A stretch of DNA of 64,000 nucleotides, from contig CAZJVD010000006.1 of assembly GCA_964549505.1 (NCBI GenBank), positions 62,001-126,000 of the forward strand, in the 5' to 3' direction. The notes under the pieces were generated by a model, which saw only the letters and a list, made by a program, of their open reading frames with translations, was not told where the DNA came from and did no database searches. This DNA is from CAZJVD01 sp964549505. Lineage in GTDB: Bacteria > Bdellovibrionota > UBA1018 > CAZJVD01. The translations under genes were made by a program, and so were the position numbers. Below, piece after piece: positions 16,641 through 25,008 of this stretch; position 1 is the stretch's first letter; each line of letters opens with the position of its first letter.

Positions 16641-18422
16641 ATGAGAACGCAAGTACAGATGTTGGCGGTGGCTGCGTTCTTGATCGCGGGACTGCAGTCG
16701 CGAGCGGTCGAAGCGGAAACGGGAGTGCCCGTGCAAGCCGACTTTGGAAGCGGCTTCGTTGCAGCTTCGCACGGTGCGCTGATCTGCTTCGGTTACGATT
16801 ATCAGGTTCGCTGCTACGAAAAGGTCGACGATCGTTTGACCGAAGTCAGTCGCTGGACTGGGTTTTCTGGGTTCGACGGGCTCGTCCTTACGGAAAAGCT
16901 ACTTTGTGCTTTGGAAGACGGCACGGGCCGTGTGCGTTGCGCTCTCCACAACGGGGCTGGTGTTCCGCGTTCGAGTGCCGTGTTTCAGGACATTGATCTC
17001 GGAGGTTCGATTCGTAAGCTCGCCGTTTGGCGAGATGTGATCTGTGGTCTCGTCGAACTCGAGATTCGTTGCGTTCGTGCGAATGGTGAGTCGATTCCAT
17101 ATCCGGATGGATTGAACTTGAAGCGCGTGATGGACTTCACGTTTCTACCGAACGGGGATCTTTTGATCTACGACGAGTCGGGTGGTCTTCGTATTTGGAA
17201 AGCTGGATCCGACCCCACCTCGTATGGTGGATTTTACTTTGTCTTGAAAGATGACAATACGTCTCCGATTGTCCCGGGTCGTGTCTTACGTATTTTTCCT
17301 TCGGCGGATCTGATTTGTCTTCTGGGTGACCGTTCCGAAGTGGAGTGCTTCTCGGTTCAGTTCGGTTCTGTACGCGACACCACGGACTCGGGTTGGAATT
17401 CGCCGCGCCAACCGCGTTTCGGTAATCTCAATACCGGCTGGCTCAGATGGGTTCGCACATTTTCAGGAATTCAGACGCTTGTTTCGGAAGGCGAGAATCT
17501 TTGCCTCGTCGAGAAACCGGGAGTCTTTCGGTGTCTGGCTTACCGCCGTGCGACTTCGGGACTCGATCCGTTTCACGAACATTTTCGGTATGACGGCGGT
17601 CAAGCCATGCGTCTGCAAGGAATACTTCCGAGTGGTTCGAGCGGCGAGGCGGAAAATGACCCGGCCTTCTGGATTTGGACAACGACGGTCGACGAACTAG
17701 GCATACACCGAGCGCGTCTCGGGTTGCTGACCGGTGGACAGAAAAAGCTGATCAACTATTCGAATGTTCTTTGGGACATGGTCGACTCGATTGAGTTTGA
17801 TTTAGCAGCCACGCACCTTGCTTTTCAACGCTTGTCCCAGCTGAGTACATCGCAGGAACGTGAGAACTATCGCGACTTTTTTAAGAGTTTGTCGTTGATC
17901 GCGATCGAGGCTGAAAAGCCGGGCCCCACTTCTGAGATACAAGCCGAACGTGCACATTTTCTCGCGCTAGCGGTCGGTCCGGTACTACGGAACTACCGAA
18001 CGCAGTGGATTGAGAATTGTGTCCTGCCGTACTACGAGCCGGCGTTTGGTAAGAGCGGTCCCGAATCGCTAACGTGCACGGATGTGTCCGTTTTGTTACT
18101 CGCAGAAGATCTTTTGCGTGCAGCGATCGACTTTGTATTGCCATCGGTCCGTGGTCCAGAACGTGATGCTCTCATTGGATTTCGTCAGAATCTGGGGCGC
18201 GGTGGCGATCTTAAAACAGCTTCCCAGTGGTGGGCGTGGATTTCGGAAACCGTGAAGCTCAGTCCGGGAGTCGAAAAAACACGGGGAGAGATCCTCCAGC
18301 GTGCCTTTTCGAGTGAGTCAGCTGCGGGCGTAAGAGAGTTCGTTCGATCGATTCTCGCGGCATCGCTTCGACGCGAACCCGGGTTTATCAATCCTATTCA
18401 GCAAGGCGGTATGCAGCGATGA
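16641..18422 (+). CDS. Secreted RCC1-like beta-propeller protein
   Basis: A 593-aa exported protein with a signal peptide (cleavage near VEAE). Residues 45 to about 300 contain a repeated unit of about 45 residues with paired cysteines of the form xC-x(8-10)-C. The pairs are Cys49/58, 89/100, 135/144, 226/236 and 288/298, with one Cys-less copy near 174-187. The pattern (for example LLCALEDGTGRVRC) resembles bacterial RCC1 repeats, which fold as propellers. Residues from about 370 are helical and unrecognised. Paired cysteines suggest disulfides outside the cytoplasm. It starts 3 nt after the preceding gene and overlaps the next by 4 nt (ATGA). A binding or sensor role is inferred, not shown. 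Confidence 0.75.
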   Translation: MRTQVQMLAVAAFLIAGLQSRAVEAETGVPVQADFGSGFVAASHGALICFGYDYQVRCYEKVDDRLTEVSRWTGFSGFDGLVLTEKLLCALEDGTGRVRCALHNGAGVPRSSAVFQDIDLGGSIRKLAVWRDVICGLVELEIRCVRANGESIPYPDGLNLKRVMDFTFLPNGDLLIYDESGGLRIWKAGSDPTSYGGFYFVLKDDNTSPIVPGRVLRIFPSADLICLLGDRSEVECFSVQFGSVRDTTDSGWNSPRQPRFGNLNTGWLRWVRTFSGIQTLVSEGENLCLVEKPGVFRCLAYRRATSGLDPFHEHFRYDGGQAMRLQGILPSGSSGEAENDPAFWIWTTTVDELGIHRARLGLLTGGQKKLINYSNVLWDMVDSIEFDLAATHLAFQRLSQLSTSQERENYRDFFKSLSLIAIEAEKPGPTSEIQAERAHFLALAVGPVLRNYRTQWIENCVLPYYEPAFGKSGPESLTCTDVSVLLLAEDLLRAAIDFVLPSVRGPERDALIGFRQNLGRGGDLKTASQWWAWISETVKLSPGVEKTRGEILQRAFSSESAAGVREFVRSILAASLRREPGFINPIQQGGMQR

Positions 18423-20365
18423 ACGCGCGCGAAAAAATCCGCCTGGGTCGACGCTACCGAATCATTCCGAAGACAGACGAGGCGCAGGCACTTCTGACGG
18501 AGATCAAAGGTGAGCTTCAGATTCCCTATGGTCCTCTCGATGATGGTGTGTTGCGTGGCTTGGCTCATCGTTTAGGCGGGCAGTTGGTCGCCGAAGTCGT
18601 GTTGCTCACGGCCTCGATCGAGCGCGCACGTGGCAACTATGAGCGTTCGCTCGATCTGATTGAGCAAGCGGCTGGTTTGTTGAGTGCGACGCCGTCTGCG
18701 GTGACATTTGCGCTTCTTTTCGAGCGCGGTCTGTCAGCCTATTTGATCGGTGACTTTTCGGTCGCGCTCGATCACTTCTTAGGTGCGTCGACGGCATCCG
18801 AGCATCCGTCGGAACGCGTGAACTCACTCATGAACGCGCTCTTTTGCATGGAGAATCTTGCACTTCCCTATGAGGGAATGTTGGCACGCGCCAGCCAGGC
18901 GCTGGATGAGTTCCCTACGACCGACCCGCTTGATGTTGAAGAGAAGACGTTTCACGAACGTCGGCTGACAGCTCTGAGCGACAGGATGCTCTTTCGATCG
19001 GGTTCGGTGGAGCACGTGTGTCGCGCGCGTGAAGCAGTCGATCGCTTGGATTACTTTGAGTATGCCAGGATGTTTCGACGGTTGCTGCCTTTTCATCGTT
19101 TTGCCACGTCGGTGGATGCGTCGTTCTTAGAGCGGCTGGCATCCCATGCGGGTCACTTTCATCTCAAACTGTATCGTTTGCGTACGCTTCAGGGTTTCTT
19201 GCATCCGGATGATGTGAAAAACGTCGTTCCGTCGGAGTTTGTGGATCGCTTGTACCTCTGGGTGTGGCGATGGCTCGTGCGTCCTGATCTTTTTCCGGTA
19301 GAGCGTGTGATGGCGCTCCTCTCGGGTAGTCCACCGATTTTAGACCTGCATCGCTTTACCGTCGAAGATGGTTGGATGCTCAAGAACGCGTTTTTATGGC
19401 TGAGTCTCTTTGATCCGGCTTCGCAGGACGTGATCGGTCGCTGGGTGCGACGTGTGCGGATACCTGAAAGTCCCGGTTACGAACTTTTTGATTTTGAGAA
19501 CTCGGTGATTCATTTTTTGCTTGCGGCAACGGGTGAGAACAAAGGGCTTGCAGACGGATACCGTGAGTCTTTGGAGCGACATCCTCTTTGGAATTCGAAG
19601 GACCTTTTCTTTTCAGAGCTCGTGCGACTGATTGTCGATGAGCAACGGCCGATCGAAGCAGGGTTTCCGTTTGCGAAGCTTGCGGAAAACTTGCGTAAGC
19701 TTCTTCATGAGCGTCGTGTGCGTCCAGGTGTTCGTATTTTGGCCGATGTTGCGCGTCTTCAGATCACAGATCTGTTCACCGACCAGCGTGTGATTTCAGA
19801 AGCGATGGTGCGTGCCCTGGATCTACTGGAAAAACGATCGGTCGTGCCAGCTGATGAGTTCTGTTCGGTTTGTTTCGGGATCACGCGTTTTGATCCGTTG
19901 ATTCACAACTCGAAGATCTTCAATTTGCTTTCGCGTTTGAAAACCGTCACCGGCGGTATTCTCGAGTGGCGCTCGCGCCAAGGTCGGGTGCTCGCCGATG
20001 GAAACTGGAGTCAGGTGCAAGTCATACGAACGCCGGGGTTGGTGGCGGAACTCGGTCAGCAGCCGGAGTGGCGCCGTTTGGTGTTCGAGCGGGAGGAGAG
20101 AACCGAGCGATTGGCCAATGCAGCTCGTGCTGTGCGACGCGATAGGCCGGGGTTACCTTTGGGGAGCAGTGGCGGTCCGCTCAGTCGTCAGGAGATCGAG
20201 CGCATTCTTGGAAAATCAAGAAGTTCGGTCAATCGTCTGTTGCTCGAATGGGAAAAACAAGGATTGGCCTCAAAAGTGGGCAGTGCTAGAAGTACCCGTT
20301 ACGTCATTGAGGATACAGCTTGGCAAGAAGGTTTACGGGATACGGTGGTCGATGAGGAAAACTGA
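18419..20365 (+). CDS. Helical-repeat protein with C-terminal winged helix (putative regulator)
   Basis: A 648-aa protein without a signal peptide. Residues about 50-180 are TPR-like helical pairs (ARGNYERSLDLIEQAAGL, YLIGDFSVALDHFL). The middle is helical and unassigned. The last 60 residues form a winged-helix DNA-binding candidate: LSRQEIERILGKSRSSVNRLL then a WEKQGLASKVGSARSTRYVI wing. That domain suggests a transcription factor acting in the cytoplasm, yet the gene lies between genes for secreted proteins. ATGA overlaps the upstream stop, and the next gene starts 14 nt before this one ends. The target may be its own operon. The domain call is fair; the regulatory role is inferred. Confidence 0.72.
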   Translation: MNAREKIRLGRRYRIIPKTDEAQALLTEIKGELQIPYGPLDDGVLRGLAHRLGGQLVAEVVLLTASIERARGNYERSLDLIEQAAGLLSATPSAVTFALLFERGLSAYLIGDFSVALDHFLGASTASEHPSERVNSLMNALFCMENLALPYEGMLARASQALDEFPTTDPLDVEEKTFHERRLTALSDRMLFRSGSVEHVCRAREAVDRLDYFEYARMFRRLLPFHRFATSVDASFLERLASHAGHFHLKLYRLRTLQGFLHPDDVKNVVPSEFVDRLYLWVWRWLVRPDLFPVERVMALLSGSPPILDLHRFTVEDGWMLKNAFLWLSLFDPASQDVIGRWVRRVRIPESPGYELFDFENSVIHFLLAATGENKGLADGYRESLERHPLWNSKDLFFSELVRLIVDEQRPIEAGFPFAKLAENLRKLLHERRVRPGVRILADVARLQITDLFTDQRVISEAMVRALDLLEKRSVVPADEFCSVCFGITRFDPLIHNSKIFNLLSRLKTVTGGILEWRSRQGRVLADGNWSQVQVIRTPGLVAELGQQPEWRRLVFEREERTERLANAARAVRRDRPGLPLGSSGGPLSRQEIERILGKSRSSVNRLLLEWEKQGLASKVGSARSTRYVIEDTAWQEGLRDTVVDEEN

Positions 20366-22412
20366 GCGCATCGTGCTGACGGTTGCGAGTCTTGTTTTCG
20401 GGGTCGTAGCGGTCCTGACCTCAGGGCTTGCTGGCGACCAAAGCCGGTTTTACGGATTGCAGTCGACGTCGAGTGTGCAAGAGCGCACGCGTGTGATTTC
20501 GGACGCGCGTATCCACATCGTTAAGGTCGCTTCGGACGTGTGCGGCAGTTCGAATCCAACATTGAGAGGCTCGGGTTGGCTCCTTCAAGAGGGCGGACAA
20601 TACTTCACTGTCACCAGTGAGCACGTGCCATTGCACGCGAAAGACCCGACACGCACCCGTTTCTGTCATTGGATTTGGAGCCCTTATCTTGGTCGCGTGC
20701 AAGTCGATGTCGATTTCGAGACCGCTGACTACTACAAAGGCGGAGCACTCTTGCGTGTGATCGATCCGCAGGCGCTTGAAAAAAACGCATTCGAACAAGT
20801 GACGGATCCTGACTTGGATTCGGCGGTCAGGGAATGGCAATCAGGTGGACTCGGTGGTCTTGCTCTTTTGGCCATGCGTCCGTTGTTGGAAAGTATCAAT
20901 GTGGATGTCGGTGGTTATTCCTATGGTCGTGCGGCGCTTAGTGCCTATGACGAATCGAAGCGTCCCATGCTTCCGACGTTCATTCGCTCGGTCAGCAGTG
21001 GTTCGCCTGACGATTTGTCGAATAAGTCTGCTCCCAAGATTCTGGACACAGCATTCGTTGAAGGTTTCGTTCCGGGGATTTCTCGACTTTACTTGATTTC
21101 GGACGCTTACGCACAATACGGAATGAGCGGTGGCTTGGTGATCGGAACCGAGTCCGGCCAGATTGTCGGTCTCCTGTCACACAAAATTCTCGAGGAACAC
21201 GGAACCATCACACGTGTAAGGACTTTGGACGGTGAAATCAGCGACGCCGAACGAGCCGAAGGAAAAAAATACTTTCCAATCGCCATTCCATCGTTTGAAC
21301 TGCTCGATTGGTTAGCGCCGGCGATCAGCGCGTCCTTACAAAATTTAGCGCATAAAGTGGCGGCGCAAGCAGCGCCGACGCAGTCGTCTCGACAGACGAT
21401 TGGCCAACCGTCTGTTGTTCAACCGTCCGTGGTCATGATCCGTGATTCCGACACCCAACTCCGCGCCGCACGCCGTGGGTTGCGCGGTCCCGAAGCGGCT
21501 GCTGTATTTGCGTTCAATTCGCGCTTTTCAGTTGTGCGTAAGACTGCTGATCCCTCGAGTATTTCCGGGGCGGCGCTGTGTAAGAAAAGTGGTGAGCTGA
21601 TCGGTGGTGACGATCAAGAGGGTCGTGACGGTCGAAACGGTGATATCGGCGGTGGTGATCAAGGCGGCGGTATTGGTGGCCCGCTCGTCGCCCCACGCGA
21701 CTATGTAACCGCTATGATCGAACCAACCGCAGCACTCAGTTCCCACCAACAGTTCTATACCGGCTCTTTTGTTCCCCCTGAGCTCAAGACATTTGAATCA
21801 TGGTTTCGTGGAACCTTGGTTCCTCTTATGGCGTTGCGCCGTCTTTCGGTCCCCATTTTTGTACGTCGTTTGAGCAAAAGGGACGACGCCGATCGAGAGA
21901 GTTTGTCGCGGTTTCAGCTTGAGAAAATCTGTTTCGGCGACTTGGACGAATTTTTCTATCGTTTGAAGCAGTCGGATTTCATTCCGATCGTGCAGATTCT
22001 CAACGAAAGCGACTCGGGTGCTGACGAAGATCGGCGTACTGCACGAGATCTTGGTTATCGCTTACAGAACGCACGTCTCGCCTTGATCAAGCATTTGGAG
22101 AGAGTCAAGCGCGCCGGTGACTGGGAGGAACAGACCAGCGAAACGCGGCTTAAGAAGCTTTCGCAGTATCTTGACCAGATCGAGACGATCAGTCTTCTTT
22201 CGGTGAGTGGTGCATTTGATGTCATGGCCATCCCAGACTCCGTTTTCTTCTCTGTGCAGGAGAGCGATGTGGCTCGAAGTCTTTATGAAATCACTGATCC
22301 GGATTTTACCGAAGCGGTTGTCGAGCTTAAGACTTCGGTGAGCGCGCTCCGACGGACATTGAATTTGTTACGTGTCACTCCGCCGTCGGATAGCGGATCA
22401 AAGCGGAAATAG
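20352..22412 (+). CDS. Membrane-anchored trypsin-like protease-fold protein
   Basis: A 686-aa protein with an N-terminal membrane anchor or signal (LTVASLVFGVVAVLTSGL). Residues about 55-290 resemble trypsin-like peptidases: GSGWLLQEGG, then His91 in FTVTSEHVPL and Ser259 in YGMSGGLVIG. The usual acidic residue before the LALL strand appears to be Gly169 (GLGGLALL), so activity is uncertain. A Gly/Asp/Arg-rich linker at about residues 415-440 and a helical C-terminal domain follow. Cys64 and Cys105 could pair. The ATG at 20352 is chosen because the longer open frame upstream overlaps the previous gene and lacks a signal sequence. It is the last gene of the four-gene unit, followed by a terminator-like hairpin. 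Confidence 0.7.
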   Translation: MRKTERIVLTVASLVFGVVAVLTSGLAGDQSRFYGLQSTSSVQERTRVISDARIHIVKVASDVCGSSNPTLRGSGWLLQEGGQYFTVTSEHVPLHAKDPTRTRFCHWIWSPYLGRVQVDVDFETADYYKGGALLRVIDPQALEKNAFEQVTDPDLDSAVREWQSGGLGGLALLAMRPLLESINVDVGGYSYGRAALSAYDESKRPMLPTFIRSVSSGSPDDLSNKSAPKILDTAFVEGFVPGISRLYLISDAYAQYGMSGGLVIGTESGQIVGLLSHKILEEHGTITRVRTLDGEISDAERAEGKKYFPIAIPSFELLDWLAPAISASLQNLAHKVAAQAAPTQSSRQTIGQPSVVQPSVVMIRDSDTQLRAARRGLRGPEAAAVFAFNSRFSVVRKTADPSSISGAALCKKSGELIGGDDQEGRDGRNGDIGGGDQGGGIGGPLVAPRDYVTAMIEPTAALSSHQQFYTGSFVPPELKTFESWFRGTLVPLMALRRLSVPIFVRRLSKRDDADRESLSRFQLEKICFGDLDEFFYRLKQSDFIPIVQILNESDSGADEDRRTARDLGYRLQNARLALIKHLERVKRAGDWEEQTSETRLKKLSQYLDQIETISLLSVSGAFDVMAIPDSVFFSVQESDVARSLYEITDPDFTEAVVELKTSVSALRRTLNLLRVTPPSDSGSKRK

Positions 22413-22413
22413 G

Positions 22414-22438
22414 ACACGCCCCCGGTCGCGTGTTGTTT
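22414..22438 (+). terminator. Terminator-like hairpin after the four-gene cluster
   Basis: The inverted pair acacgc (22414-22419) and gcgtgt (22428-22433) is followed by tgttt. It lies 2 nt after the stop at 22412, where an intrinsic terminator would be expected. The T-run is short. Confidence 0.45.
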
Positions 22439-22503
22439 GCCGTCCCTGAACCGAGCTGGTTCTCATACCCTTCGCCCGCCTAACCCCATAAAAAACTCAA
22501 TAA

Positions 22504-22522
22504 TTTTAGTAGCTTACTAAAA
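22504..22522. other. AT-rich inverted repeat upstream of the vWA lipoprotein gene
   Basis: ttttagta (22504-22511) and tactaaaa (22515-22522) form a perfect 8-bp inverted repeat with a 3-nt spacer. It lies about 70 nt before the start codon in an AT-rich stretch and could be an operator or a weak terminator. Confidence 0.35.
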
Positions 22523-22589
22523 AATGACGCGACGTGTTTACAAAACTTAACAAACATAATAAACTTTAACTATTGGAGCTTGGGTGTGT

Positions 22590-23831
22590 ATGAAGAAATG
22601 GGTCTCGGATAGCAAGACATTGGGTTTGGGTCTTATGACCCTTTTGACGTGGCAGACAGGATGTTTGCCAACGCCGGAGCAGCTGAATGCCCTGGAGCAG
22701 GCCTTTGAGGATCCCTTCGGAGATCCGGGCGCCGGGGATCCAGTGACGCCGAACGCGTCCTGCTATGTGGATCACTTTCAGCAGCCGGATGCTGAGATCA
22801 CCAAGAAGATCGATATTCTGTTTGTGACCGATACTTCGGGTTCACTGAGCGAAGAGAAAGCGGCGATTGCGGACGGTATCGTGGCGTTTATCGACGCCCT
22901 TCCAGCAGATGCTGACTACCAGGTCGCCGTGATGCTGGGGCATTCGACGAACTCGTCGTGGGCAGGAAAACTCTACAAGAACGGAACGGTGCCAGCCGTT
23001 CTCAAAAGTGCGACGATGACGACCACCCAGATCAAGGACTATCTGCGTGCGAACATGAACCAACCGAGTGAAACGGCTAGTGACGGTGGCGAGCTCGTGA
23101 TGGCATCGCTCAATCGCGGTATGGATGACGACAAGCTCGCGCAGTCGCGGAGCTTGGGATTTTTTCGCACCGATGCGGCGTTGGCCGTTGTGCTTGTCGC
23201 TGACGAAAACGACATCTGCGCGACGTATCCTGTGGGTGTGACACCCGTGCCCGATCCCGAGCATCTCGAGGTACCTGCTAAGGCCAGTTTTTGCACACGC
23301 AATGCGCCTGCCAGCACCTTGAGCGGAAAGTTTGTGCCCGCACATTTGGAAACGATTCATCCTTCGGTTGTGTACGAGAAGCTGCAAGTGTTGCAGCAAG
23401 GTCGGCCGCTTCTTGTGTCGGGTGTTGTGTATAACAACCTGGCGACCGTTCCTCATGTGGGCGAGAACGAATACGGGTACGGCCACTTGGATCTCATCGC
23501 GCTTGCGCACGGAATCTCGGTCGACATGGCCGGCGGACAGTACACGCAAGGTTTGGCGGACATCGGTTCGCTTGTGACCGTTACGCTTCATACGATCAAC
23601 GACTTCGTGCTCAGTCACGGTAACGTTGATGCGGCAACGATCGAAGCGTTCATTCAAGGAACGCTCGCTTCCAGCTGGGATTACGACTCGGTTCATAACA
23701 AGGTTCACATCAACGACGCCATGCCACCTCAGAGCATGATTGATATTCGCTACTGCGAAATCGTCGATCCGAACACTGACCCCGGTGGAGGTAGTGGCGG
23801 CAGTGGCGGTGGAACCGTGATCGGAGTCTGA
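22590..23831 (+). CDS. von Willebrand factor A-domain lipoprotein
   Basis: A 413-aa exported protein. The signal peptide ends in WQTGC, a plausible lipobox, so it is probably lipid-anchored. The vWA domain begins KKIDILFVTDTSGSLSEEK, with the metal-binding DTSGS (DxSxS) motif, and continues through VVLVADENDIC. The C-terminus is a Gly/Ser tail (GGGSGGSGGG). Several cysteines could form disulfides. Such proteins usually bind partners at the surface or in the periplasm; no partner is identified. Start: ATG at 22590 behind GGAG, with an in-frame GTG at 22584 as the alternative. It has its own upstream region after the preceding terminator-like hairpin. Confidence 0.82.
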   Translation: MKKWVSDSKTLGLGLMTLLTWQTGCLPTPEQLNALEQAFEDPFGDPGAGDPVTPNASCYVDHFQQPDAEITKKIDILFVTDTSGSLSEEKAAIADGIVAFIDALPADADYQVAVMLGHSTNSSWAGKLYKNGTVPAVLKSATMTTTQIKDYLRANMNQPSETASDGGELVMASLNRGMDDDKLAQSRSLGFFRTDAALAVVLVADENDICATYPVGVTPVPDPEHLEVPAKASFCTRNAPASTLSGKFVPAHLETIHPSVVYEKLQVLQQGRPLLVSGVVYNNLATVPHVGENEYGYGHLDLIALAHGISVDMAGGQYTQGLADIGSLVTVTLHTINDFVLSHGNVDAATIEAFIQGTLASSWDYDSVHNKVHINDAMPPQSMIDIRYCEIVDPNTDPGGGSGGSGGGTVIGV

Positions 23832-24142
23832 ACTCGCCACCAGATTTAAAAAAGTTTCGCCGGAGAGCAATCAAACGCTTGGGAGCCCCTTACCCCTTTC
23901 CCCTCGATTAGCTTTCCGGCGAATCGTATTTCTCAACGCTGCTATTCAAATTCTCAAACCCATACATTCTCTTAGGTTCATATTCATGCGCAGGCCTTGA
24001 GGCCCATGGATGGAAAGGGCCGAGGAGCGCATGGATGCGCGCGCCTGCTGCATGAATATGAACCTAAAAGAATGTATGCGTGTGTGCGTTTCAATAGCAG
24101 CGTTGAGAAATACGATTCGCCGGAAGCGAGTCTAGGGGAGAG
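23832..24142. other. Convergent intergenic region with a long hairpin element
   Basis: The 311 nt between two convergent genes are almost filled by the 212-bp inverted repeat described separately. No coding sequence is supported; short open frames here simply read through the hairpin arms. Confidence 0.7.
23914..24125. repeat. 212-bp near-perfect inverted repeat (hairpin element)
   Basis: The left arm from 23914 and the reverse complement of the right arm ending at 24125 are identical for the first 33 nt. After a divergent patch of about 12 nt they match again through the segment catacattct...ttcatattcatgc, so the arms are about 80 nt. The internal loop of about 45 nt contains gaggccc/gggcc repeats. 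It sits between convergent stop codons (23831 and 24143). It may be a MITE-type element that also acts as a two-way terminator. No target duplication is obvious. Confidence 0.85.
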
Positions 24143-24931
24143 TTACCAGGAAAAATGTCCTGGGCTGCCTTCGCTTTGACCGGGCGAGCGGTCTTTCGCA
24201 GGACTGGGTCGGGTTGGCGTCGTCGGCTGTTCGGGCGCTGACGAATGAATCAACGGTGCTGACGAACCCTGCGAAGGCGCTTCGCCCCTGATCGGGTAGT
24301 CGCTTGCGGGTTTCTCGTCTTCGGCGACCGTCGGACCTGCGACGGCGTTTGGACCCGGGTGTCCTTCAGGATAGTTTTCCTTTGGGCCAGGTTCGAGTGT
24401 GACAAGTTTGATATTTCCAGCGAGCGCATGATTGGTAGCGATGAACTTGTCGTACTCTTTGGGCTCAGGGTCGCGGTAAACCTTAAACCCATCCGACATT
24501 GGGATGCTCAGAATATGTCGGCGAATCAGTTGGTTGTTGGCGTCACTTTTAAAGCGGTAACCCATGACCATCACGGGTTTGTCTTTTTTACTGCGGTCGA
24601 TTTTCATAGCGAGGCCGGCGGTACTCCCTTTGGGGTAAGTATGGACTTCGACATTGCCTTCCCACTCGATGAAGTCGACTTTGACGCCGCTCTTGCCTTT
24701 GCCATCGAGGCGATCGTAGTCGGCGTCCGGATCGACGGGAGGTTTCGCCGCCTTATTGGAGTCGGTGCCGGAGTCGACGCCGGAACCTGTGCCGTCCGTA
24801 GGCAGTGTCGGCTTTCCCGTCAGCTTTGCAGCCGGTGACGACGATGTCGCAGGCGCCGCGAATGCCTGCGGAGCCGCGACGGCGAGCGATGTACTGAGAA
24901 TGAGAACGGCCAACGGAAATTTAGATTTCAC
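24143..24931 (-). CDS. Secreted protein of unknown function, Pro-rich tail
   Basis: A 262-aa exported protein with a signal peptide cleaved near AFA-AP. After a Ser/Thr/Gly/Asp-rich linker (residues about 30-75), a central region of about 110 residues looks folded and beta-rich (VDFIEWEGNVEVHTY, MVMGYRFKSDANNQ). The last 80 residues are Pro/Ser/Glu-rich and probably disordered. I do not recognise the family. The gene is monocistronic, divergent from ettA and convergent with the vWA lipoprotein across the hairpin element. A 6-bp inverted repeat (ccagga/tcctgg) overlaps its stop region. Confidence 0.75.
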   Translation of the reverse strand: MKSKFPLAVLILSTSLAVAAPQAFAAPATSSSPAAKLTGKPTLPTDGTGSGVDSGTDSNKAAKPPVDPDADYDRLDGKGKSGVKVDFIEWEGNVEVHTYPKGSTAGLAMKIDRSKKDKPVMVMGYRFKSDANNQLIRRHILSIPMSDGFKVYRDPEPKEYDKFIATNHALAGNIKLVTLEPGPKENYPEGHPGPNAVAGPTVAEDEKPASDYPIRGEAPSQGSSAPLIHSSAPEQPTTPTRPSPAKDRSPGQSEGSPGHFSW

Positions 24932-25008
24932 GTCTTAAATATCGGAAAAAATGCGACAAAACTTTGATTTGTTTTGATTAAGCGACAGACATAAAGTACC
25001 TCTCATTT

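Noticed and set aside
22842..23870. A 342-codon open frame antisense to the vWA lipoprotein gene
   Set aside because: Its translation is rich in His and Arg with no domain pattern, and the plus strand has a signal peptide and a vWA motif. It is a by-product of the codon use of the real gene.
23997..24179. A short plus-strand frame inside the 24-kb hairpin element
   Set aside because: It is translated hairpin arm sequence with no start signal and no protein-like composition.
24359..24838. A 159-codon plus-strand frame opposite the secreted protein gene
   Set aside because: The minus-strand frame has a signal peptide and normal start; the plus frame has no ribosome site and lies fully inside it.
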